Source of the DNA: Epiperipatus broadwayi
Taxonomy: Eukaryota > Onychophora > Udeonychophora > Euonychophora > Peripatidae
NCBI GenBank assembly: GCA_028023455.1
Contig: JAQFVV010000276.1
Span: 1,134,545-1,198,544, forward strand
Reading direction: 5' to 3'
Length of the DNA stretch: 64,000 bases
Below, piece after piece: positions 33,481-47,059 of the stretch; within the stretch, counting starts at the first letter, position 1; every line of letters begins with the position of its first letter. The position numbers and the translations under genes were made by a program. The notes below the pieces were generated by a model. That model ran no database searches, was not told where the DNA came from, and saw only the letters and a list, made by a program, of their open reading frames with translations.

Positions 33481-34555
33481 ATTTTTGACAGCTTAAGGGT
33501 GAATTTAGAAAAGAGACTCATGGGAAACTTTTTTTTCCTGATATACCTGTTACTAAAAACAGAATGGTCTTTAGACATTTTCTACTTTCAGGAAAACACA
33601 TGAGCAAATACAGATTTAAATTTTAAAATTTCATTATCATACAGTTCAATTTTTTTTTTCTGAAGCTAAACCATTCTTTAAAAGAGTAGTAATCATACAG
33701 ATAAATAAATTCTGCCTAGTAAATAAATTAAGTTATAAAAGCACATCTTGATAACTAATAGTTAAATTTAAAAAAATCATGTATAAAGCTTTAGCCCATA
33801 TCTAAAACAATGATAAGAAATGGTAAAGAAGAAAAAGCAACAATTGTTAGAGCTTGTATTTCATATATAAAAAGAAATTATAGACAGTATCACATGTGTT
33901 TTTAATTGGTGTAATAAAAAAAATTTGTATACTATTAACAAAAAAAAAAAGTAATATTCTTTTCACACTGAAATACTCAATACTTCTTGAGATTTAAAGA
34001 GTTTATGACATTCTATGTAAATTTTGTATGGCCTGTTATTATATATTATTATTCATATCAGAGTTAGCAGAGATGAATAAGCAACCCAAATAGAGCAGTC
34101 ATCATCAACAGGACTCTCCTCTATATTATGTATACTGGTTACAGTTTAGCTTTTCTGATATCAATATCAATCCATATGTGACACTTATACTAAAAATAAA
34201 TTAGAGAGATCATCAAAAATATTAAAGGACTGAAGTATATCAACAAATATTATGATGCATTGTTACTACCAGTTGAATTTCTTTAAAAAAACCTTCATTG
34301 ATAAAAGCAATTGTTAATTTTATACCACATCATTTAAATACTAACACTCTTCTTCTAATTTAGATATTTTAAAAACATTTGTTTTTTTTTGATTAGATAC
34401 ATATTTGAACTTATTCAGTGTTTTTCTTTTTTTGTATATCTCTGAATGTTATCTAAAATAACACCTTTTTTATCCAGATAGTGGTAAATGCAATCCTGCC
34501 AAAAATATCATTGCACTATTATTGTTAATTATACACATATAAAGTTAGAACATAT
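33481..34555. other. AT-rich non-coding stretch
   Basis: Nothing recognisable was found. Confidence 0.5.
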
Positions 34556-34687
<132 letters not shown>

Positions 34688-34689
34688 TT

Positions 34690-36520
34690 TACCCTTTATC
34701 AATCCATTGCGAAATGAAGATCTCTTCTTATTTAATGTATCTCTGATCCACAATTTATTTTCTTTATATCATAACTTAAAATTTTCTTATTTCATTCATG
34801 CGTACCATATATAATTTTTTAAAGACCTTTTAGATCTTTTACAATATCCTAAATACAATTTGAAACTTTAGTTGCTTTTTTTTAAGCAGTGATGTCCAAC
34901 ACAACTTCATTTCTCTTTTTAATTTTTTAAAGATGTCAATATGTTGTTTTGGTATTTTCCATAATCTTTTTATACTTTACTGAGGGATTTACACTATCTG
35001 CATTGCTAGTAAGCTCTGATAAAAGATACTTATTAAAAAAACGTTTTTAAGCACATAAGTATATTTAAATTTTAATCATTATTTTTATCAAAAGTTTTAT
35101 TGTTTTAAATTTTATTCATTGTATTTTCATCATCATTAATAATCTGATAAACTATCTTTTTTCTAATTTATTACAATCAATCAGTCTTTTCTTTTTTTTT
35201 TACTTTGAAAATCTATTAAAGATTATATTAGTTTTTATAGAATTTATCATTAGCTTTTTTGTTCTTTCTTGTTTTTTGCTTTTATCTGATAACTGTTACA
35301 TTTTCTGAAGTTCTGACAGAAATTATTTTCAAAAACAACTGCATTTTCTGAGAACATTTATTTTTATTTTCTTATATTTTCATTGTGATCTGAAAATTAC
35401 TTTCTATATACTGCTTAAAACATTTTTAAAAGGTGAGATCATCCTGTAATACATTAATTATCAATGTTAATATTCTTAATATGACTATGCAATCTAAGCA
35501 TTAAAGTTGTATTTTGATCAATATTTTTTCAGAATTTGACAGTATCTTGCTTTTATATTTAATATATCAAAGCTTTAAAGTCCAGAGGCAGACATAAAAT
35601 CAAATGATTTTTTATAAATTACGAATCAAAAGCACAATGTCAAGTCCTAATCATTATTTTTTTCTATAACTTTTATTAATATTTGTACATGATCTTTTGA
35701 GCAATAGTTAAGTTTGAACTCAGATTGTTATTTTGGTTGGCTTTCAGTTAACGTTCTCCAAATGTGAATTGTAATAATCTTTATAAAAATCTTGTATATA
35801 AATGCCAGAATTCTAATAAATATTCCAATTCTAATATTTTTTTCATTTTTTTTAAACATATAATTATCACATAGCATTCTTCCAATCATCTGATATATCT
35901 TCATCCCGTATTTTAAAGTGCTTTCAAAGTTTAATTAAAATTGAATGGAGTATTTCTAAATATTGGAGATATAAATTGATAATATTGCTATTCAAAATAA
36001 TAATTTTTCACACTGTAGCTTGATTATAATTCATATCTTACATCTACGTAATCATTGCTCATTTTGTGTGTTAAATCTATTAAGTATAGCAATATTTTAT
36101 TACTTTATTTAAAATATAATACTTTATTCATTTTGTGAAGCTTTTTCAAAATTTTCACGTATTTAATTGTTTATTTCCTGTCTTTATTTTAAATACTTGA
36201 ACTTTGAAAAGATATCTCTTGTAAAGGCAACTATATTTTATTGTTTTCATATATTTTTATAATATTGTTCATTCTATATTCCTTTATAACATTGTTCTTT
36301 TTTCACAATTATATATGTTTTATCTCATCTCTAACATTTTTATGCCATTAATTTTCAGTTTTTGTTGTTTTTTTTTCACTCTAATCAAGTGTTAAAATTC
36401 CATATTATGATTTTAAATGATGAGTAGATTGAAAAACATCTAAATATTTATAAGATTATTTCCATCATTCAAACTAACATTTTTATAAAAATTATTAGAC
36501 ATTCAAATAATGTTTTATTA
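34690..36520 (-). pseudogene. Decayed copy of the RTE-like LINE
   Basis: Read next to the intact LINE, the same landmarks appear in the same order. 34694-34890 matches 18812-19000 (ccctttatcaatccattg versus accattatcaatccactg). 35000-35160 matches 19200-19375 (taataatctga shared). 35740-35940 matches 19975-20200 (cattcttccaatc shared). About 36035-36090 matches 20915-20960 (gtgttaaat.tattaag shared), and weaker similarity continues to about 36520. Part of the middle is deleted. Stops are everywhere and the copy is much AT-richer than the intact one. It lies in the same orientation and is far older. Confidence 0.75.
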
Positions 36521-37090
36521 ATCATAAAATCAGGTGATTAGCATCTTGCGGCATAAAATACTTCCTACAATCAGGGTTGATATTGTAGTTGTTTTTTGTT
36601 TGTTTGTTTGTTTGTTTTTATCAATAAATTGTTACTATATACTGATTCAATTTTACATTTACGAAACTAAAATCTTCTTTTATATATAATACATTGAAGA
36701 AAATATAATCTAGAGACAATCTCGTGTTCTTCTGATATTTATGCAACAACACGATATTCACTTTCGATACTAAAAGCACTGTAGCTACCAGTTAAAAACA
36801 TTATATATTTTTAATATATGCGGGGTATATAAATGCAGATTTAAGCCTGTACAATGTATTAATTTATATATTTTTTAAATAAATTCTTCATCATTTTGAA
36901 CGTATATGTAAAAATAAGAAGAGGCATATAACAAATGAAAAAAATATATAATTTTTATTTGTTGTTTTTGTTATTGTTTCTTTTAAATGATTATATGAAT
37001 TACACGTATTAATATTTTAATATATTATAATTATTATTGAAACAAATTATTATTCCATATAAAATATTACGTGTTTATTTAATCAATGAA
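36521..37090. other. AT-rich stretch with (TTTG)n
   Basis: A short (TTTG)5 run lies at about 36596-36617. Nothing else is recognisable. Confidence 0.5.
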
Positions 37091-37094
37091 AGAC

Positions 37095-38525
37095 TAATGG
37101 TGTTAAAACTTGGCTTGACAATGGTTCTAATGTTTATTTTATTAATGCCTGCGCACCAGCCTTTGATTCAGAGAATTCAAAAAAGAAAGCTTTTTTCCCC
37201 TTGCTGGTTGCATTATTAATGCAATAACATTAAAAGAATGATTTTTTTCTTCTTGGAGACTTTAATACACCTGCTAGTACAAATAGGAGACATTGGTTGA
37301 AACTTGTTGGAAATAATGACATTGTTTGCTTTAATTCAAGTGGTCTGTTGTTATTGAATTTTTGTGTAGCAAGTAGATTGAATATCGCAAACACTTTGTT
37401 TATGTAGACAAACTGCTATAAAGAGATACAGATACATCCACACAAGGACATTAAATTGAATATATTTTAGTTAAAAGTCAGAACAAAAAAAGTATATATT
37501 TCATAAACACCTTCAAACACACATTGTTGGATGGCTAATAGATTAGTAATCTCCAAAATAATAATACAGGCATTAAAAAGATCTTATTCAATTTATATTC
37601 ATAAAAAAATAGATGACTGTTCACTATATTCTAAATTTTAACAGCTATTAAACACTAAAATTTCTAATTGAATCTCCAGAATTTCATATTACCTAAAATA
37701 TGGAATTCTCTTAAGAAGTATCTTATTGATGCTATTAAATCTATTCTTAGGTTCACTAAAAAAAAAAATCTTCACTGATTTTATTTCTGATAATTATCTT
37801 ATTAGTAGTAATTTGATTAAAAAACATTGATGTGTAACTTCGTAATAAATATTGATATCTAAAGGTAAAAGTTTAACGATTTACAAAAAGACTTAAAAAT
37901 GATCAGTTGATTACAACTACAAAGAAGTATAATTTCTGATTGTAGTCACTCTTGGTTTTTTGGAAGCATTAAAAGCAACATATGGACCTGAGAAATGGTA
38001 TCACAATTCTTTTAAATCCAGAAATGACATTATTTTATATGATGTCAATGACATTTTCTATAGGTAGTAGGAATATTTTGATCATCTTTTGAATAATTAA
38101 ACAAGAATTGAGATATCACTTTTAATAATATATTCACTCTATCTACTCTTTTAAATTTGGTTCAAGATGTATAACTTTGTAATCTTAAAAATGGGAAGGT
38201 TAAGGATCCTAAGAAAATACTGGAAGGTTTAAAATATAGTGGTTTTATTTTAGATTCAAAAATGTAGATTTTTTTTAGAAATATTTAGACCCATAAAAGT
38301 TATGTTCCCTGATCTAAAGAATAGCCTCTATTGTTTTAATATTTAAAAATAAAAAGAATAGACAATGCTGGATTATAGTAATTATTATGGAATATTATTA
38401 TTATTAACTTCAGTAAAGATACATTCATGGATTTTGTTCAACAGATTACTTCGAATCACAGATGAATGGTTATCAGAGACTCGGCGAGGTTTTGAAAATC
38501 ACAAAACATTAAAGTTTTGTTGTGG
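37095..38525 (+). pseudogene. Decayed LINE (different clade): endonuclease and start of RT
   Basis: In order along the plus strand: an INACAPAFDSE-like segment (about 37126) corresponding to the A-Y-A-P-T motif; FFLLGDFNTPA (about 37240) with the GDFN motif; SGLLLLNFCVASRLNIANTL (about 37345); an ALKATYGPEKWY-like segment (about 37968); NLKNGKVKDPKKILEGLKYS (about 38180); then YSNYYGILLL...VKIHSWILFNRLL (38374-38450), which is the RT segment usually read as NYRGISLL...GKI..RILLNRL. The copy stops shortly before the TA microsatellite and the LTR at 38624. Stops and shifts throughout. The style differs from the RTE-like LINE and fits the lineage whose 3' end lies at 62.2-63.0 kb. Confidence 0.75.
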
Positions 38526-38555
38526 GGGGGGTGCAAAAACATATCAAGAACAAAA

Positions 38556-38622
<67 letters not shown>
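38556..38622. repeat. (TA)n microsatellite
   Basis: A pure TA tract immediately outside the LTR that starts at 38624. Confidence 0.97.
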
Positions 38623-38626
<4 letters not shown>

Positions 38627-39315
38627 ACCAGTCAGAATTGTATGTTCATCTAACAAGAATTAGCATCTAAGCAAAAGTACCTAGAGTTCAATCATATGTG
38701 AGATACACAGGTCAGGAATACTCATAAACTCCACTCTATTGACCATTTCCCAAATCTCTTCTGATGATAGCAAATGACATTCTAACAATCCCCGGCCCAG
38801 AGGGTCAGCAGAGACACAAGACATCTAATGATTAACTAAAGGATGATGCAATATAATAACAGATGTGCATGCATGAATTAATAAAATATCCAAAGAATAG
38901 ATTATTAACTATGAATTTATTGGAAATAACATTAATGATGCAATTAAATTAGTATATGAGCAAATGGATATAGACTTAAAAACACATTATAACTCTGATT
39001 ACACATAATACATACTCTATCTGGGTTTCACATAATGTTGATGTGAGCATTCGATGCTGACCTTAGCAACATAAATTAAGGATTGATGGATATGCAAGTA
39101 CTAAATATACATATTAGTAAGAAATTAATTAATCAAAACGTTGCGGCTTAATATGCTAATTTAAAATATATTTTATAGGGCTTCTATTATTCACACTATT
39201 ATATTTTAAATCACTAAGAATGTAATGAAATTCAATAACCATACATGGGCTTTTATTATGAACATTATGATATTTTAAGTCACAAAGAATATAACGGATT
39301 TTAATAACTATACAT

Positions 39316-41868
39316 TGTAACAGTCATAAAACATGTGACTCGTAAACATAGTGCAGAATTCGACCACTATACAGAACAGCAGCACCACCGAGTAGAGAAG
39401 CCACCCATGGTACTGAGTTTGAACATAGTTTATCAGTTCCACACTGCAATCCATGAAACAACGCATCTGATGCGACATTAGTAAATATTTCCTTAAGCAC
39501 GGTGGTCAAAGATATGCAAGAGACTCATGATTTTATTCTCGAGTTAGCCAATAATCAAACTAATATTAATTAAACATTCATATTTACATAATCGAGGAAA
39601 TATTATATAGAATGGGTATCGAATAAATGAAACGTAAATGCAGACGTATAGTTTAAAATTATTTATTAACACATTTTAAGAAGATCATTTACTAATAATA
39701 TTTTGTGGACTAACAGCTTCAGTAGCGGGATTTGCAACATGATTATATTTTAAAGAATACATTATTTATTGGTTTACAAAAGGAATTATTTATTTGAGGG
39801 CGTAATCTAGCTACCTAAAATTCTCGAGTAAATATTTCTAATGCATGCCTGGAGGGATTTATACCTTTGCAATGCAAGAGTCTAAAGTATGGGTTATAAG
39901 AATAATGGCAGACATATATTTATTTAATTAAAATATTTATTTGTAACTAAGGGCAAACATTTATTTGAGAGTTAATTATGAAGATAATGCAGAGGCGGAG
40001 TGATGTATATAGAATAATAAAACTAAGTAAAGGAACATGTGGTACGCTTTAGAAAGGCGATATGGAATGGCAGTATATTGAAACTGCAATGCCGCGAATG
40101 GGTTTATAAGAATGTCGGGCTGGTCTCTGCCTCGGCCCGACGAAGTAAGGTGTCACATAAGCATAACCAGGAACAAGCGGTCCGTGTCACAGTTTTGCCG
40201 GCTGGCTGCATGATGTTGTCAAGTCCTACTGGAGCACCCATTATGCCCACTTGTATAGGATGACTGGGGTTAATTTCAACCCTGAAGAATCCAGAAATTT
40301 CATGGCGGAATGGGTCATTGCGTCTCTAAAACGTAACACATGTATACTGTATAAACGATTATGATGAGATTTAAATAGATTTCTGACTCAGCCCTACATT
40401 ACCAATGTTTACTCAAGAACCCTGGAGACTCTCAAAGAAATGTGATTTTCTAGAATTATTTATTAGATTTAATAAATACAAAACATATATAAACTGGGAG
40501 TTATTACAACTAATATGCCAGCCATTTGCGAAGTAGTAGACCCTGCATTACAATAAATGATGCACTGAATTCGTGTCGATTTATATGAAAGTGAAGTTAT
40601 TAAGGAAATAAGAATGTTGGGCTGGTCTCTGCCTCGGCCCGACGAAGTACAAATTAATGAAAATGTGACATGCATTCACTGTTTCAAACGATCATAGATT
40701 TAAACTTTGAAAATTGAGATAATTATGAGCATGCAATACTTAAATAATAAATATAGAGAAAATGTAGATTTTAAAAATACGCACCCAAGATAGAATGAGG
40801 TAAGCTAGATTAGTAGAGAAATTTACACATTAAGTTAATTTTTCAGTTTAGTTATACATATGGTAATTTTTACATTTTATAATTTAGATAAGTAGTATGA
40901 AGAAGAGATATAGCATATTATTAGAGTACTCTAGAGTTTGAACACAGACAGGTACCTGTTTTATAAGAATTTTCTGATTCCATTAGTTTAGCAGCAAAAA
41001 GTTCATGAGTGGCAATTCTTTCTTGTATTTAGATATTTCATTTTCTTTCACAGCAGCAGCAGCTTTCTCATTCATTTCAGGCAGCAGATCTTCATGGTGA
41101 ATTTATGATGGGCAATGGAAAGTTCGGCATCTGACAGGCCATCTCCCGATGGAGAATAATCTAGGTGCTTTACTCGGTCATACCTTGGCAGGAACAAATT
41201 ATTTTTATATTTTTGGAGACTCTCAGTGATTGAGAGCAAAGCTAAAGTTTAAGTGAATGTCTCCAGCAAGTCTAAGATGGCCTCTTTTTTTTTATCTTGA
41301 TCTTTCATATTTTTGTTAAGATATTTTAGGTTCTACTTAATCTGCCCTGAGGATAATCAATGCATTTTGTTGGTTTTTAATTAAAGAAAGCTGCCGTTCT
41401 ATTGTTTACATTTTATGTTTACTAATTATACTTTGGGAATTTTTCTTTAATTAATCTATTATCTATCACTGACCGATGCTTTTCAATTTCAAAGACAAAA
41501 AGGGAACATAAGATTATTTTAACTTTTAATTAAATATTACATCAGATTTTTTTAGAATTATTATTAAACGAAATTTAAACAAAGCAATAAATATGAACTT
41601 TATAATCCAAAATAAATTATTAAAATTATACAAAATTATATAACTAAAAGAAATCTAAATTATACAATTTTATTCCTATTTATTGCCTTTAATTTGAGAT
41701 CGAAATGTGTGCATGTTTATGCTGAATTCTACATATATTTATACATTTTTAATATTGCTACACACACAATTCGATACCAAAAAGTTTAAATTTGGGCGGG
41801 ATAGACCGGTCAGTGAGAGACGACAGAAAAAGGTGAAACAAGATTCGAATACGAATCTTACTGTTTCA
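39316..41868. mobile_element. Solo LTR (about 2.55 kb) of a third long-LTR family
   Basis: It begins TGTAACAGTCATAAAAC and ends CGAATCTTACTGTTTCA, flanked by ACAT (39312-39315) and ACGT (41869-41872). The sister LTR at 47.75 kb is uninterrupted at this point (aactatatgtgggttttt), so the empty site is visible. Its ends and several internal landmarks resemble the LTR of the 2.9-12.9 kb element, e.g. gcagaattcgaccactat...cagcagcaccacc near 39352 against gcaaaattccaccacca...cagtacaacagg near 2945. It is a sister family. No internal coding region is present. Confidence 0.85.
40108..40649. repeat. GC-rich hairpin motif, two copies inside the solo LTR
   Basis: A 40-base block at 40108-40147 recurs at 40610-40649 with one or two differences. 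It contains GTCGGGC and GCCCGAC, a seven-pair hairpin around tggtctctgcctcg. In the second copy one stem base is changed (gttgggc, still G-U pairable). Conservation of the block amid diverged AT-rich sequence is notable. Confidence 0.8.
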
Positions 41869-44699
41869 ACGTGGGCTTTTATTATCTACATTATAATATT
41901 TAAATCACAAAGAATATAATGGATTTCAATAACTATACATGGTATTTTATTATATCCATTATGATAGTTTGAATAACAAATGATCTAGTGAATTTTGATT
42001 ATACCTTGGATTTCATCATAATTACATTAACGATAGATTAATTATCTTGGAAATTATAAAATGATTCATCATTTATGATTTACATATAGAATAAGGAAAA
42101 GCATAGTTACCTCGACATTCAGTCACATGACTTGACTTTTATAGGCTTTATTAAATGTTAACTATCAATGTATTTAATAGCGGTTTAACGATAGGGTGGA
42201 TAGTGCTAATAAGCTATAACATGTGATAGGGCAAACTAAATTTATATTATAATATGAGAATTTGGGGTGGCTTAGGAAAATCATATCATTATGACTTACA
42301 GACAAATAAAATATATGAGGAAGTATAAACAATAGTGTGCGGACCGAATGATAATGTTTGAAATGATGAGAAGCTTCATCAACTTGGAAACGAAAAACAT
42401 AAGCTCATCTGACTTGTGACAGATGGCATCTGAAGTGGTCGGCAGGATACTATGGTTCCGTTTCTCCGAATGTTAACCCATAATAGAGCCTACATGACCA
42501 AACACAACCTTTGGAGTCGGGGCCCTCCACACTATGCCGAGAAATGTCCTTTAAGGATTCCAGTAATGAGAGAAAGTATGACAAAGCAACATTTGCTTGA
42601 TGAACATTATCACCAGGATGCATCGCAAAGGCTTTCAGGTCTGTATTAACACTGATTTTTATTTGTGGCCTTAATGAATAAGTAAGCCTAGCATAATGAA
42701 ATGACAATATAAGCAATCCCAAAAAGGGGCATACAATTTGCTTAAAGATTTATTTAGCATATCAATAATAAAATATGAAAAATTAAGATTCCCTTCATTA
42801 AATGCATATCAATACACCTGAAAAATTAGTTACTTAAATTATCGTTAGATGGCGGGCTAATTATATAATGAATCATCAACTAAAAGTAAGGATCTGAACT
42901 TCAATTTATTTAATACTAAATTTACTCATATTAATCAATAGCATGAAATAATAGTTAATAATTTATTTGAAATGATAATGGATAGCATAATATAAATTAA
43001 TAAAAATAGTTTAGGAATATTTTTCAACCGGGCAAATCTTTATAGTTTAGTAAGAAAACTTATGTTTACAATTTAAAATTCCTTAATGGTGGAATAATAA
43101 AATAAAATAAGATTGATTCACCAGATTGAATTATTAGCATATCAATAATAAAATATGATTTTTATAATATCAAACTAAAATTACCGCATTTGAAATTAAT
43201 AATACAGTAAGAGTGAAAACCCAGCAATCAAGTTTAGAAAATCAAATAAAATTCATATAGTGAAGCAAAAGAAAATCATTATTTAAGCAGTTAATCGGTT
43301 TGGCATTACCAATAGAAAATAAGCAGTTACATTTTAAAGAAAATAAAGACTACAAAAATGGAAATATTACAAAGATATACTTTAGGTGAAATAACTTTAC
43401 ATAATTAGAGGTTGAATTTTACAGTTTATGATTAAGAAAATTATTCAGATGAAAGTTTTTAGAGTTCATTTTGTGGCAGAAAATTGCCTTTATGTTAGAT
43501 GATTTAATGGCCATATGCACACGTGTTGATTTCATTTTTGAAGAAATATGATTAATTTGGCATTATTTTGGCAAAATTGTGGTTAATGTCCATTCCTGGT
43601 GTATTTTACAGTTCATTTTGGCAGCAGTTTGGAAACGATGGCTTATGAGTACATTGGCACTAGTCTGATCTTGGAGAGATCGGGGAAGCAAATTTTATTT
43701 CTACTCATGAACCATTTTAAAATTCTGAGTGATGTAGATTACCTTGATGACAATGTTTAGAAACAAGATTCAGAGCTCTTTAGCTAGCAAATGCCGTTGT
43801 ATTTATACTCATTTTGGCAGCCTTTGGTAATTCCTGGATGTAAGCTAACTGTCAACAATGACACAACTAATTTGAAAGTATGAACGAGATCAAATTCAAG
43901 AGAACTGGTCTTGGTTTATTTTGAGCTGAAAATAGACCCGTAGGATAATGTTAAGTAACGTGAATTTTTAAAATAAACTTATGTTAAAATAAAAATAAAT
44001 ATTTTCTGAATTTAAAATAAGACAAGTCTTTTGTTTGCTAAATTTGCGTATACTCTCTTGAACTTCCTCTCAAATAAAAATACATGAATAAAAATATATA
44101 TATAATATAAATGCTTTTAATAAAATTATTTTGTTTATCTGTTACACACATATGCATGATTGTTTACCATGATAGAAATTTATGTTTTATATTTAAATTA
44201 ATATTAAACGAGAATAAAGCTTAACAGAAAAATAAACAATCATGTTCATCTGTATATCTTCACTCCCTAGTGATTTATTATTAAATGACTGAGTTCAAAC
44301 CCATGTTTGAAGGTTTCAAACATCACCAGAAAGTGAAGCCAAGTGTGTGCAACAGATTTGATTGCTTCATATTCCCCCCAATAAGGAAACAATAAAAAAA
44401 AACAATAAAAAAAGGATTCTACTTCGAATCAATGCATTATTTCAGGTGGCAAGAAAACGCATGGTTTAGTACCTCCATCTTAACAGGATTTACATGATTT
44501 GAACATTATCATTAAACTGCCATTAGTAAAATCAACTAACAACTACACTACATAAACCTCATTGTCAACCTCTTTTGACAAACTAATCTATCAGCAACTG
44601 TATTTATAAAAAAAAATGTAACATTGGATGCTATCTTTTGGTTTATTTATCTTTATAATACAAAACTCTAACCAATATGGGGTCTCCTAGGATGTTCTG

Positions 44700-45409
44700 T
44701 TTTTTTAAATGGCATATCTGTCAGTCCTACTAAATCAGTTCGTCCATTTTGGTGGGCCTAAACTATTATCTCCTGGGGTTGGGCAGTACATATGGTTTAA
44801 GATGTGAATCGTATGCTCCTGCATTACAGTGGCCTCTCAGTCCTTCTGCTTTCCTGGTTTTATCTGGTTCTGGAACCAAGTTACCATGATCAAGGGATGT
44901 TAAAAACTGGGACATCTTATCTACCTCCATGATCTGGCTTCCAAGCATAAGTTTCTGCTTCCAGACAGGTATATTGTGGTGAATGGTTCTAATGATTCAG
45001 GGGTCTGTGTATGCAAAGGCTGTCAGAGATCGGAACTTGGCCACTTGATGCACAAAAAACTGTGTGTGGGTCTCTTTGGAATTTGGTCTATATCTCTCCA
45101 TTGATAACGCCTGCAGGATCCCATCCTGTCGCTCTTCATCCCAATAACTTCCTAGCACCACTGCCTTGTACTCTTTGAAGGTTTTGGGCTTCATTATTAG
45201 ATAGCCCCACCAATCCTTGGCTGTGCCCCTCAGGTAATGGCTGGCTATGGCCACTTGCTCTGCATTCGTAGCTGGGTTGAAGAAAAAGAGCTCGTTTAGG
45301 CTTCCCAAATGTTCCTGTGGGCTATCCCCTGGTTCCCCCTGAAAAACTTGCACCTGAATGAACTTGGCCATATTGGAATTAGTTCCCTGACTGGCATTCT
45401 ATCTAGCTC
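44700..45409 (-). pseudogene. Gag capsid region of the gag-only element
   Basis: The open piece 44997-45371 has VQVFQGEPGDSPQEHLGSL at its start, a DWWGYLIMKP motif (about 53-62), a Tyr-Trp at YWDEE and THTQFFVHQ (about 101-109), the conserved pattern of a Ty3/gypsy gag capsid. It matches the gag of the 2.9-12.9 kb element. It is out of frame with the upstream coiled-coil piece, which ends at a stop at 45410. Downstream, 44766-44948 is a further open piece with no zinc-knuckle visible. Gag would assemble particles that package RNA. Confidence 0.8.
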
Positions 45410-46045
45410 TCAAGCCCTTTCTACCACCATAAATTCTTTAACTACTGTTTTGTCTATATCTACTACATGGCAATGGCATTCCATCTCCCCCACTTTTATG
45501 TTAGAATCTGGGTGTGCTCCATCTTGGCTGCCTGATTCAGGTTTTTGCACCAGTTTTATTTGTTCTGCCTCCTGATTCAGATTCTCAATGGTCTGTTTCA
45601 TCACTCCTAAGGTTTCTTGGATGTCTTTCACATGTTCCCCTTGCAACCTGATGTTGGCTTTTATCTCATCCAGTGTCTCTTCAGACTCTTGGACATGGTG
45701 GTGTAGTTGGTCACATTCATCTTTCACTTCTCTAACAGCTATATTTGTGTCCTCTACTCTTTGCATCGTGTCTATTTTCATTTCTTGGAGTTTTTGGAAA
45801 TATCTCCGGGACTCTTCCTGAGCCTCTCTGATTTCCTGGAGCATACTATGCATTAAGGCTAGTAGGCTTTGCCTGTCCACTTCTATCCCTAATTTTGTCT
45901 GCTTATTATTCCCCAATCCTTCTAGTTCTTTAAAAGTAATCTCTGAACTGAGATCCCTTCTCAGATCAATATCTAATTCGCTACCCAAACTATCATTATC
46001 GTTCCCCAACTCACTGCTTTCCTTCATGTTAACAATTTTTTCCAT
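45410..46045 (-). CDS. Coiled-coil N-terminal gag frame of the gag-only element, 211 aa
   Basis: The frame opens at the first Met (46045) and runs 211 codons. An acidic N terminus (about 1-40) is followed by a long predicted coiled coil (about 60-170) rich in Glu, Gln, Lys and Leu with heptad-like spacing (e.g. LHHHVQESEETLDEIKANI around 115-135). A short Cys/His-containing tail (MECHCHVVDID near 190) comes last. It ends in a stop 38 bases before the capsid-like gag frame, in a different frame, so the two were probably one gag split by an indel, or used frameshifting. I know no function beyond gag multimerisation; that is inferred from the coiled coil. Confidence 0.6.
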   Translation of the reverse strand: MEKIVNMKESSELGNDNDSLGSELDIDLRRDLSSEITFKELEGLGNNKQTKLGIEVDRQSLLALMHSMLQEIREAQEESRRYFQKLQEMKIDTMQRVEDTNIAVREVKDECDQLHHHVQESEETLDEIKANIRLQGEHVKDIQETLGVMKQTIENLNQEAEQIKLVQKPESGSQDGAHPDSNIKVGEMECHCHVVDIDKTVVKEFMVVERA

Positions 46046-47059
46046 ATGATTGCTGAATTTTACTATTATTATTATTTATGATAACTAAATTTACTCCCCC
46101 TTCCTTTCCTCAACCATCACCTATGCCAAAACTCAACCTCCTCCCAACTGTTCTGTTTCTGCCATCTCTACTTTTATAATGCCCCCTATTACTGCTAAAA
46201 TATTTACACTCAATGATCTCTGTCAAAACTAATACATATCAACAAATAAAATAAAATATCAAAGATAAAAAAATATATTTTTACCATGATGTTCCCTTGT
46301 CATATAGTCTGTTTGCTTGCTCACACCTGAAATGTACTAAAAAAAATCTTTTGATTTCCTTATTGTATAGGACATACAAAAACATGTGATACAATGACTC
46401 TCTTTTGCTCACTCATATACATGATTATGTTTTTCGTGAGTGTTTACCACTTGACAAAATTTATAAGTGTGTATAATACACAGGCACCATGTCAATGCAG
46501 TAGGCTTTCCACTCATAGCTATCTTTGGTTTGCATGCACATCGACAAACTTGATTGCTAACTTTATTATGGTTTACATACTCAATACATATAAGTAGTCA
46601 TAATAATCTTAGTATTAGACTTTTTGAAAAAATAAAACATTGATAAAGAAACACTCATTAAAGTTTAGCAATAGTATACATTATTATTTATAAGAATAGT
46701 ATTATCAATACCAAATTTATTTTAAGGTCACATCTTATATTGTTCAGATTATATTGCGTCTTTTAGGTCCAAAAAAAACATCTTATACATATTTCACAAT
46801 TCTTTAAAATTATAAAATGTTATATATACAAATCGAATACTCTCCAGGGTATTGCAAGGTGTGGAAATATTATTGAGGCAGTACGATTTTGGGTTCAAAC
46901 CAGAAAAAAAAAATTTTACATATATTTATTCATTAATATTTGAACCAGAGGGAAAAAAAACATTATACATAATATCAATTGCTTTATAGGGTATTGCAGG
47001 GTGAGGTAATTTCAAAATGCCCCACAGATGGGCATACAATACTGGGGGAAAAAATACTC
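46046..47059. other. Leader of the gag-only element
   Basis: Non-coding stretch between gag and the 5' LTR. It has a repeated gggtattgca-ggtg string at about 46848 and 46990. No tRNA-complementary primer-binding site starting TGG was seen next to the LTR. Confidence 0.5.

Larger units (their letters stand above)
38624..44369 (-). repeat. 3' LTR of the gag-only element, split by a solo LTR
   Basis: Segments 38624-39315 and 41869-44369 together match 47060-50266. The gap in the alignment is exactly the inserted solo LTR plus its target duplication. Confidence 0.88.

Noticed and set aside
38456-38670. Tyr-Ile repeat frames on both strands (similarly at 52501-52773 and 55807-55995)
   Set aside because: These are translations of (TA)n. 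Only the first part of the plus-strand frame at 38365 is meaningful, as an RT relic.
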